From: Gemmatimonadota bacterium
Lineage (GTDB): Bacteria > Gemmatimonadota > Gemmatimonadetes > Longimicrobiales > Gaopeijiaceae
Length of the DNA stretch: 64,000 nucleotides
Reading direction: 5' to 3'
Assembly (NCBI GenBank): GCA_009838975.1
Contig: VXQO01000025.1
Span: 12,073 to 76,072, forward strand
A model generated the notes under the pieces. It searched no databases and was not told the origin of the DNA. It saw nothing but the letters and a program-made list of their open reading frames with translations. The translations under genes and the position numbers were made by a program. This document shows, piece after piece, positions 1-7,117 of the stretch (position 1 is the first letter of the stretch; each line of letters begins with the position of its first letter).

Positions 1-48
1 ATCCTCTCCCCCTTCCGCGGCCCCTGTTCTGTTTTCTTGAAGCCCGCT

Positions 49-112
49 CCCCCCGCCGCCCCCCCCCCGCGGGGCGCCGGGGGGGGCCCGCCCGCCCCCC
101 CCCCCCCCGGGG
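49..112. repeat. 64-nt pure G/C low-complexity tract
   Basis: There is no A or T from 49 to 112. The tract includes a run of eight G (79-86) and a run of fourteen C (95-108), so it can fold on itself. It ends just downstream of the stop codon of the minus-strand ligase gene, so it could act as a terminator-like structure. It could equally be an artefact at a contig edge, because homopolymers of this kind are error-prone. Positions 1-48 hold nothing recognisable. Confidence 0.6.
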
Positions 113-115
113 ACA

Positions 116-1711
116 CTACCCCGGCGCCTCCCACACCCCTTCCCCCACTCCCCGCAGCTCCTCCTTGTCGACCTTGCCCACCAAGATGTGGGGCATCGTA
201 TCGCGTACCTCGATGAAGTGCGGGACCATGAACCCGGCCATCCGGCCGCTGCACCACGCGTGCAGCTCCGCCGGATCCAGCGCGGCCCCGCCACTCGGGA
301 CCACCACCGCCTTGACCTCCTCTTCCCCCATCGGCGACGGGACCCCCAGCACGAACGCCTCCGCAACGCCGGGGTGCTCCTCGATCAGGCGCTGGAGTTC
401 CCACGCGCTCACGTTCTCGCCCCGCCGCCGGATGAAGTGCGCCAGCCGGTCCACATAGTACACCCATCCGTCCTCGTCCTGCCACGCCAGATCGCCGGTC
501 CGGAACCAGCCGTCCCGCCAGATCGCGCGGGTGGCCTCCTCGTCGCCCTCGTAGCCGAGGAAGAGCACGTCGCGGCGACGCGGCCGCGCCAGAATCTCGC
601 CCCTCTCACCGGGTGCCAGCCACGCCCCGTCTTCCGCCGCGATCCGGATCTCGAAGTCGGGGCCGGGCACGCCGCACGACCCGACCGGCTGCACGAACCC
701 CGGCACAGGCACGGTGAGCGGCTCGGCCTCGGTCATCCCGTACGTATCCGCGATGCGGACCCCGAGCCGCTCCTCCAGCGGGCGATGCAGCTCCGGCGTC
801 ATGGGGCCGAAGATGCCGAGACGCAGGTGCGAGGTGGCCGCCCGCTCCTCCTCGCCGACGGCCTTCTCCCACAGGATGCGCGCGGTCGCCGGCAGGCCGG
901 AGATCACGGTGGCGCGCGACCCCCGGACCTCGCTCCAGAACCGCGAAGCCGAGAACCGCGGGACGAGCCCGAGCGCCCCCCCTGCGACGACCGTCGTCAT
1001 CGTGACGTGGAGCTGTCCGGCGATGTGAAAGAGCGGCAGCCAGGCGTGGAAGACGTCGTCGGGTGTCATCTCGACCGCTTCCGCAAGATTCGCAGCGCCG
1101 CGGCAAAGCTGGTTGTGTGGGATCACAGCCGCCTTGGAACGGCCGGTCGTCCCCGAAGTGAACATGATCGTTGCGGGATCGCCGGGGCCCGGTTCAGCAC
1201 CTGTCCACGGAGCCGCGCGCCGGGCTTCGTCGCCTCCGATCCAGTCGCGGCCGGAAGCGCGGTCCACCACGACGAGCGATCGAACGCCCGTCCCCGCAAG
1301 GTCGGGCAGGGAGTCGAGTGAAGAAGCTTCAGTGACCAGTATGCGGGCGCGCGACCGGCGCACATGATCAGCGAGGATCGCCCCTTTGTGCCTGCGATTG
1401 AGGGCCACGTAGATCGATCCGACCGCATGCGCGCCGAATAGCGTCCAGACCGTCTCGGGACGGTTGTCCAGGTACGCGGCTACGCGCGAGCCGTCCGGAT
1501 CCGCCCCGGCCCCCAGCCCTCGCAGAAACCCCGCCCAGCGCCGAATCTCTTCCCAGGCCTCGGCGTAGCCCCACGCGACGCCGCGCCACTTCAGAAACAC
1601 TCGGCCGCCGGCCTGCTCGGCCCGAGCGCGGAAGACCTGCGGCGTGCTTGCGTTCTCCGCCCCGACAAGCTGCATGAGCCGCCCGGTACCCCGGATCGCG
1701 GCGGGCATCAC
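116..1711 (-). CDS. AMP-dependent acyl-CoA synthetase, CaiC-like
   Basis: This 531-aa protein belongs to the ANL superfamily of adenylate-forming ligases, which activate a carboxylic acid with ATP and transfer it to CoA. The P-loop-like motif FTSGTTGRSKAAVIPH, the YGMTEAE motif, the TGDLAW motif and the C-terminal GKVDKEELR with the catalytic lysine are all present, so both the N-core and the mobile C-domain look intact. Stretches such as YLDNRPETVWTLFGAHAVGS and RFSASRFWSEV resemble crotonobetaine/carnitine-CoA ligase (CaiC). A CaiD-type hydratase lies 4.5 kb away and supports that reading, but the substrate is inferred; long- or medium-chain fatty acids remain possible. The start is GTG at 1711 followed directly by ATG at 1708; neither has a strong ribosome site. 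No promoter was recognised. Confidence 0.8.
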   Translation of the reverse strand: MMPAAIRGTGRLMQLVGAENASTPQVFRARAEQAGGRVFLKWRGVAWGYAEAWEEIRRWAGFLRGLGAGADPDGSRVAAYLDNRPETVWTLFGAHAVGSIYVALNRRHKGAILADHVRRSRARILVTEASSLDSLPDLAGTGVRSLVVVDRASGRDWIGGDEARRAAPWTGAEPGPGDPATIMFTSGTTGRSKAAVIPHNQLCRGAANLAEAVEMTPDDVFHAWLPLFHIAGQLHVTMTTVVAGGALGLVPRFSASRFWSEVRGSRATVISGLPATARILWEKAVGEEERAATSHLRLGIFGPMTPELHRPLEERLGVRIADTYGMTEAEPLTVPVPGFVQPVGSCGVPGPDFEIRIAAEDGAWLAPGERGEILARPRRRDVLFLGYEGDEEATRAIWRDGWFRTGDLAWQDEDGWVYYVDRLAHFIRRRGENVSAWELQRLIEEHPGVAEAFVLGVPSPMGEEEVKAVVVPSGGAALDPAELHAWCSGRMAGFMVPHFIEVRDTMPHILVGKVDKEELRGVGEGVWEAPG

Positions 1712-1774
1712 CGGACCCCGGGACCCGAGCGGCCCTTCGTCAGGGCGCCGCGCGAGCGACCAGTATCCTCCCGC

Positions 1775-3148
1775 CTAACTGATCACCCGCCGCATTTGCT
1801 GCCTGACCTTTTCCATGTACTTCTCGAAGAAGAACTTCTGGATGTCGGTCATGTCGAGTTCGCGGCCCTGGATATAGGCCTGCTCGATGTCGGACGTCAT
1901 GTCGAGCGGCGTACCCGTCGTGATCAGGAAGGTCGCCTGCTTGCCCGGCTCCAGGGAGCCGATGCGGTCGTCGAGCCCCAGGAATTGCGCCGGGTTGATG
2001 GTGACCGCTTTCAGCGCCTCCTCCTCGGGCAGCCCGAAAGCGACGGCCACACCCGCTTCGAAGGGCAGCCGGTTCGAGTACAGTGCGCCCGAACCCCCCG
2101 AAATGGCGAACCGCACGCCCGCCTCGTGGAGACGCGCCGGCATCGAATAGGCGCCGTCGTAGCCCTCGTACTGCCGGCCGGGGGCGGCCATCGTCGACGT
2201 CAGAATGACCGGGATGTCCTCGGCCACCAGGCGGTCGGCCACGTGGATGGCGTCCTGTCCGCCGCGGATGACGATGCGGAAGCCCTCCTCCTGGGCCCAC
2301 GTGATGGCGTCGTTGATCTGCGCGGCTCCGTCGGCCGCGACGACGACGGGGATCTCTCCGTCGAAGACCGGGATCATCGCCGCGTACCGGGAGTCGCTGC
2401 GCACTTCCGCCCCGGCGGCGACCGCGTCTCGATACGCCCTGGCCTCTCCGAAGAAGTCCTTCAGCTGCTGGACCTGCTCTTCGTAGCTCGGCCGATCCTC
2501 CTGCGGGCCGAACCTGAAGCCGCCGAAGCCCCGGAACCGGCGAGGGTTCGGGTTCGGCCAGTTCACGTTCAGCGCCGCGGCCGACTGCATCGACATCTCC
2601 TCCCAGCTCCACCCCTCGAGGGCGAGCGCGGACGACATGCCGGACACGAGTCCTCCGCCTGGAGTCGTCAGCGTGGTGAGCACGCCGGCCGAGCGCGTCG
2701 TGCCGATGTGACGGCTCTCGGCGTTGACCGCGATGTCCGCGCGCACATTCGGATTGAAGTCGCCGATTTCGTTGATGTCGTTGGAGACGTCGACAGCGCC
2801 GATCTCGGCGATCCCCACCGTGCTGAAAGCGTCGATGAGCCCCGGGTAGATATGCTTGCCCGTGGCGTCCACCACGCGGGCCCCGGCCGGGATGTCCACA
2901 TCCGTACCGATGGCGGTGATCAACCCGTTCTCCAGGAGGATGGTACCGTTTTCAATCACACCGCTCGTGACGGTGTGTATGGTGGCTCCCTGCAAGGCCA
3001 CGGGTTCGGACTGCGGCGGCACCGTCATCCGCACCTGGGCGCCGATCGTCGCCGGAACCAGCGCCCACAGAACCGCCGCGGCCACACCGGCCATGCGTGC
3101 AGCCTGCGACCAGGTCCTCTTCATCGTTCCTCGTTGCGTCGTCGTCAT
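1775..3148 (-). CDS. Secreted amidohydrolase-like protein lacking metal ligands
   Basis: This 457-aa protein has the amidohydrolase fold of the imidazolonepropionase-like group and a Sec signal (hydrophobic stretch ending ATIGAQ). The strand-1 motif, normally PGLIDxHxH, reads YPGLIDAFSTVG, so both histidines are gone. The late aspartate motif, normally SD or TD, reads ISGGSGA. The domain therefore looks unable to bind the usual metals. The closing SLEPGKQATFLI segment is well kept, which argues against a decaying pseudogene. It starts 2 nt after the stop of the upstream two-domain amidohydrolase, with a GGAGGG site before ATG 3148; a second ATG at 3124 (MKRTWSQ) is also possible. It is probably a non-catalytic partner of its neighbour, but that role is inference. 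Confidence 0.8.
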   Translation of the reverse strand: MTTTQRGTMKRTWSQAARMAGVAAAVLWALVPATIGAQVRMTVPPQSEPVALQGATIHTVTSGVIENGTILLENGLITAIGTDVDIPAGARVVDATGKHIYPGLIDAFSTVGIAEIGAVDVSNDINEIGDFNPNVRADIAVNAESRHIGTTRSAGVLTTLTTPGGGLVSGMSSALALEGWSWEEMSMQSAAALNVNWPNPNPRRFRGFGGFRFGPQEDRPSYEEQVQQLKDFFGEARAYRDAVAAGAEVRSDSRYAAMIPVFDGEIPVVVAADGAAQINDAITWAQEEGFRIVIRGGQDAIHVADRLVAEDIPVILTSTMAAPGRQYEGYDGAYSMPARLHEAGVRFAISGGSGALYSNRLPFEAGVAVAFGLPEEEALKAVTINPAQFLGLDDRIGSLEPGKQATFLITTGTPLDMTSDIEQAYIQGRELDMTDIQKFFFEKYMEKVRQQMRRVIS

Positions 3149-3150
3149 GA

Positions 3151-6144
3151 TCAGTTACCCTCCGTCTCAACGTTCCGGCCGCCCCCCCCGCCCTCGATGG
3201 ACAGGATGGCCTGGATCAGCTGTGTGCGCTCCTGTGCGATCTGGTCCCGCATGGCCGCGTCTTCTTCGAGCGAGAAGTAGCGCCGGCCATCGATCCAGGT
3301 CTCCTCGGCCCGCGTGAACTGCGAGAGCGGGTCGCCGCTCCAGACCACGAAGTCGCCGTCCTTGCCCGGCTCCAGCGAACCGACCTGGTCGTCGATCGCC
3401 ATCGCCCGTGCAGACCCGATGGTTACCGTCGACAGTGCCTGCTCGGGGGTCAGCCCCGTGCGCAGCAGCTTGCCAGCTTCCCAGTTCATGCGGCTGGCGA
3501 TCTCGCTGTTGTCGGAGTGCAGCGAGGTGACGACGCCGGCCTCGATCAGGATGCGGGCGTTGTAGAGCGTCGCGTCGTACGCTTCGAGCTTGAAGGAGCC
3601 CCAGTCGCTCCAGACCACGGCCGCCACGTTGGACTCGGCGAGCTCGGACGCGATCTTGTAGGCCTCCACCCCATGCTGCAGCGTCTGGACCCGGAAGCCG
3701 AACTCCTCGGCCAGGCGAACCAGCGCGAGGAACTCGTCCGCGCGATAGCCGTGCGACGAAATGAGCAACTCCTGGTTCAGGATGTCCAGGATCGCCTCCA
3801 TGCGCAGGTCCCGCCGCGGGGGCAGTCCCTCACCGGTCTCCTCCCACTGCTGCCACTCCCGCTCGTAGTCGCGCGCGGCCATGAAGTGGTCGCGGATGAT
3901 CTCCTGCGTCCCCATGCGCGTGTCCGGGTAGCGGCCCTGCCGCCGCTTCGGATTCTCACCCAGCGCGAACTTCACCGTGCGGGGCGGGTTCTCCAGCTTC
4001 AGGTCCTCGGGCAGCGAGCCCCAGCGCATCTTCACGAACACGTTTTCGCCCCCGATGGGGTTGGCGGAACCGTGCTTGATGTGCGCCGTGGTAAGCCCGC
4101 CGGCCACCTGCCGGTACATCCAGATGTTGTTGTGCGTGACGACGTCGCCCATCCGCACCTCGGGGACGATCGCGAAGCCGCTCTCGTTCACCGCGCTGAC
4201 GCCCGAGTGAATGTGCGGGTCGATCAGCCCGGGCGTGACGTGCTTCCCCGCAGCGTCGATCTCCACGGCGCCACCCGGGGCGTCGAGGTCCATGCCGACC
4301 GCTTCGATCGTGCCGGCGCGAATCAGAAGGTCGGCGCCTTCCAGGATGCCCTCCGGGCTCTGGGTCCACACGGTCGCGTTGCGCACCACGACCGCGGCGG
4401 GCTGTTCCGGGATCGAGCTGCGGCCGTAGTCCATCATCGGGCGGATGAACGGAAGGGCGATATCCGGCACGTCCATCGCCACGGTCCCGCGCTCCGGGCC
4501 CTCGAAGCCCTCGGTACGGGTGCCGCGGAAGGACGGGTCCGCGCCGTTCGGCAGCGAGGTCCATCCGTAGAACTCGTCGCCCCGCACCGAGCCCGACAGA
4601 AGCGCCATTCCCTGATAGCCGAGCACTTCGCCGTTGAAACGTGCATCGATGCGGCCGGTCTCCGCGACCGCCCTGGCCGAAGCGAGATCGACGCGCGCCC
4701 CGCCGGGAAGCTCCGGGCCGGTGCTGGCGATGTCGAGGTAGCCGCGCAACCGGTTCAACGAACCCTCGAGCACCAGGACGGCGTCGAAGCCCCACTCGTC
4801 GTCCGAAGCGATCTCCCAGCTTCCCCTGGGGTCGATCTGGGCCGGGCGGGTGACCCCGTAGACTGTTCCCTGCACCCACACATCGCGGACCGTGGCCTCC
4901 TCGGTAAACAGGTCACCCTCGCTCACGACCAGGTTGGCCACCTTGCCCTCGGTGATGGTCCCGTGAGTGCGATCGATCCCGAGCCATGAGGCTGGAGTTG
5001 TAGTGAGCGCCGCAAGTGCGTCGTCCGCCGCGAGCCCCCGCGCCACGGCGATCCGCAGGTTGGGCAGGAACTCGTTGAGCGACGACAGCCCGTCGGTGGT
5101 GATCGCGAAGCGGACCCCGGCCTCGGCCAACTGTCCCGGGCTTGTCGGAGCCAGGTACCAGTGACGCAAATCAGCCAGCGAGGCATCGAGTGCCGCTCCA
5201 GGATAGCCCACGTCGGGCGCATCCGGAAAATCGAGGGGCACGATGAGGGGATCGGTGCGCCCGCGCAGCACATCGATGAGGCGGTATTCCAGACCGTTGC
5301 CGCGGAACCAGGGGGTCAACCCGAACTCGTTGGCAAGCCCGTGCGCCCGCAGGTACTCCTCCTCGCTGCCCGTCTCGAAGACGACCGGCTGATTGCCGTG
5401 CACGGCGTCTTCCAGCGCCGCAAGGGCTTCACTGGTCTCCGGCGGAAGGAATGCCCGGCCGCTCGCCTCATACGCTTCCCAGGCACGCATGTACCAGTCG
5501 GCGTCCATGAGGGTCTGCTTCATGAGCGCGATCGTACCCATCGCGGAGTTCGGATAGGAGCCGCCCAATTCGAAGGAGCGCTGGAAACCGATCGCCTGGG
5601 CGATATCGGGCCGAAGCACCCGGTCGCGCACACCCTCGTCCCCGAGACCGACCACCGAAGCCGTCCCCCTGAAGAGCCCCTCCTTCGGAACCACCAGCGC
5701 CGTGCCGAACCCCTGCGAGCGGAGCGCCGACCGCCGGTCTTCATCATCGGCCAGGTTCCGGGTGGTGGAGAACCACGCCCGCACCTGCGGATTCCAGTGC
5801 GTCGGTCCGATGTCCCCTCCCTCCGGCACCGCGTCCATCTCCAGATCGGCGTGTGCGTCGATGAAGCCCGGGTAGACGGTAAGCCCGTCGAGATCCCAAA
5901 CCCGCGCCCCTGCCGGGGCGTCCGTGCCTCGTCCGACTGACTGGATGAGGCCGTCGCGGATCACGATCGTCGCCTCGTCCAGGACCTGGCCCGGCCCCGT
6001 CACGACCCTGGCGCCGACCAGCGCGTGGTATCCCGTTCCGTTGTCGCGCATGCCCTCGACAGGCTGCGTCCGGCTTGCCTGCTGGGCCTGGGCGCTTGTC
6101 GCCAAAACCGCGGCGAACGCGATTGTACTGAGTGTCGCCCTCAC
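3151..6144 (-). CDS. Secreted tandem-domain amidohydrolase
   Basis: This 997-aa protein fuses two amidohydrolase domains behind a signal peptide (ending ATSAQAQ). The N-terminal domain has PGFIDAHADLEMD, where the second histidine of HxH is replaced, and ends with TTDGLSS, so it is degenerate. The C-terminal domain keeps PGLIDPHIHSG, a candidate carboxylated lysine (ENVFVKMRWG), an SSHG histidine, LQHGVEAY and the aspartate in SDNSEIASRMNWEAG, so it should be catalytic. The start is GTG 6144, with GGAGGA six bases upstream; an open frame continues to 7248, but that part is antisense to the hydratase gene. It is divergent from that gene across 60 bp and is co-transcribed with the metal-less amidohydrolase downstream. 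The substrate is not predictable from sequence; peptides or cyclic amides are plausible. Confidence 0.85.
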   Translation of the reverse strand: MRATLSTIAFAAVLATSAQAQQASRTQPVEGMRDNGTGYHALVGARVVTGPGQVLDEATIVIRDGLIQSVGRGTDAPAGARVWDLDGLTVYPGFIDAHADLEMDAVPEGGDIGPTHWNPQVRAWFSTTRNLADDEDRRSALRSQGFGTALVVPKEGLFRGTASVVGLGDEGVRDRVLRPDIAQAIGFQRSFELGGSYPNSAMGTIALMKQTLMDADWYMRAWEAYEASGRAFLPPETSEALAALEDAVHGNQPVVFETGSEEEYLRAHGLANEFGLTPWFRGNGLEYRLIDVLRGRTDPLIVPLDFPDAPDVGYPGAALDASLADLRHWYLAPTSPGQLAEAGVRFAITTDGLSSLNEFLPNLRIAVARGLAADDALAALTTTPASWLGIDRTHGTITEGKVANLVVSEGDLFTEEATVRDVWVQGTVYGVTRPAQIDPRGSWEIASDDEWGFDAVLVLEGSLNRLRGYLDIASTGPELPGGARVDLASARAVAETGRIDARFNGEVLGYQGMALLSGSVRGDEFYGWTSLPNGADPSFRGTRTEGFEGPERGTVAMDVPDIALPFIRPMMDYGRSSIPEQPAAVVVRNATVWTQSPEGILEGADLLIRAGTIEAVGMDLDAPGGAVEIDAAGKHVTPGLIDPHIHSGVSAVNESGFAIVPEVRMGDVVTHNNIWMYRQVAGGLTTAHIKHGSANPIGGENVFVKMRWGSLPEDLKLENPPRTVKFALGENPKRRQGRYPDTRMGTQEIIRDHFMAARDYEREWQQWEETGEGLPPRRDLRMEAILDILNQELLISSHGYRADEFLALVRLAEEFGFRVQTLQHGVEAYKIASELAESNVAAVVWSDWGSFKLEAYDATLYNARILIEAGVVTSLHSDNSEIASRMNWEAGKLLRTGLTPEQALSTVTIGSARAMAIDDQVGSLEPGKDGDFVVWSGDPLSQFTRAEETWIDGRRYFSLEEDAAMRDQIAQERTQLIQAILSIEGGGGGRNVETEGN

Positions 6145-6204
6145 GGAATCTCCTCCATTGTTGTAACTGCGTGTGTACATCCAGCCCGGAAAGGAATACC
6201 TCCC

Positions 6205-6990
6205 ATGTCCGAAGCTCTCAAGACCGTGCGCCGCGGCCGCGTGCTCGAGGTCACGTTGAATCGGCCGAAAGCAAACGCCATCGACGCAGCTACCAGCATA
6301 CGCATGGGTGAGATCTTCTGCGACTTTCGCGACGATGACAGCCTCTGGGTTGCGATCCTCACGGGGGCCGGCGACCGCATCTTTTCGGCAGGCTGGGACC
6401 TGAAGGCCGCGGCCGAGGGCGAACACGAACGCATGGACTACGGGCCGGGCGGATTCGCGGGCATCACCGAACTCTGGGACCTGAACAAGCCGGTGATCGC
6501 GGCGGTGAACGGCCTCGCGGTGGGCGGGGGATGCGAACTGATGCTGGCGGCCGATCTCGTGGTCGCGAGCGAGGACGCCGCCTTCTGGTACCCGGAAGCC
6601 CGGCTGGGGAACGTGGCCGACGCCGGCGCGGTGCAACGCCTGCCCCGCAGGATCCCCTTCAATGTGGCCATGGAGATGCTGATGACCGGCCGTCGCATGT
6701 CGGCCGAGGAGGCCCATAGGTGGGGATTGGTGAACTGGGTCGTGCCCGCGGACCAGGTAATGGACAAGGCCCGTGAGGTCGCCGACGGACTGGCCAACAG
6801 CGCCCCGCTCTCCCTGTGGGCGATCAAGGAGATCGTGCACGGGGTCGACGGGATGTCCGTCCGCGACGCCTTCGGTGCCCTCCACGCCCGCCAGTTCCCG
6901 GGCTACGAGCGCATGCTGGAGTCGGAGGACCACGATGAAGGCCCCCGCGCGTTCGTGGAGAAGCGCGAGCCGATGTTCAAGGGGCGGTAG
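6205..6990 (+). CDS. caiD: Crotonobetainyl-CoA hydratase-type enoyl-CoA hydratase
   Basis: This 261-aa crotonase-fold enzyme closely follows E. coli CaiD along its whole length, including RPKANAIDA near the N-terminus, SAGWDLKAAAEGE, PVIAAVNGLAVGGGCEL and the C-terminal FVEKREPMFKGR. Glu111, Glu131 (in PEARLG) and Glu157 (in AMEM) are in place, so it should be active. CaiD hydrates crotonobetainyl-CoA to L-carnitinyl-CoA. The ATG at 6205 follows an AAAGGAAT site. No caiA or caiB gene is seen, but the divergent neighbour cluster ends in a CaiC-like ligase. A general enoyl-CoA hydratase with another short substrate is the main alternative. Confidence 0.82.
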   Translation: MSEALKTVRRGRVLEVTLNRPKANAIDAATSIRMGEIFCDFRDDDSLWVAILTGAGDRIFSAGWDLKAAAEGEHERMDYGPGGFAGITELWDLNKPVIAAVNGLAVGGGCELMLAADLVVASEDAAFWYPEARLGNVADAGAVQRLPRRIPFNVAMEMLMTGRRMSAEEAHRWGLVNWVVPADQVMDKAREVADGLANSAPLSLWAIKEIVHGVDGMSVRDAFGALHARQFPGYERMLESEDHDEGPRAFVEKREPMFKGR

Positions 6991-7033
6991 GTAAGCGTCG
7001 GCGGTTTCAATGCGTACAACGCACAAGCCCTGA

Positions 7034-7063
7034 TTGACACTCCGCCGTGCCGCAACATATCGT
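7034..7063 (+). promoter_or_regulatory. Sigma-70-type promoter for susC
   Basis: TTGACA at 7034-7039 is separated by 18 bases from TATCGT at 7058-7063. The predicted transcript would start near 7070, about 50 nt before the susC start codon. Confidence 0.6.
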
Positions 7064-7117
7064 GACGCCCGCTTCATGCCATTACCGGGGAAGACCCCAC
7101 AGCCAAGGAGGGAAATC

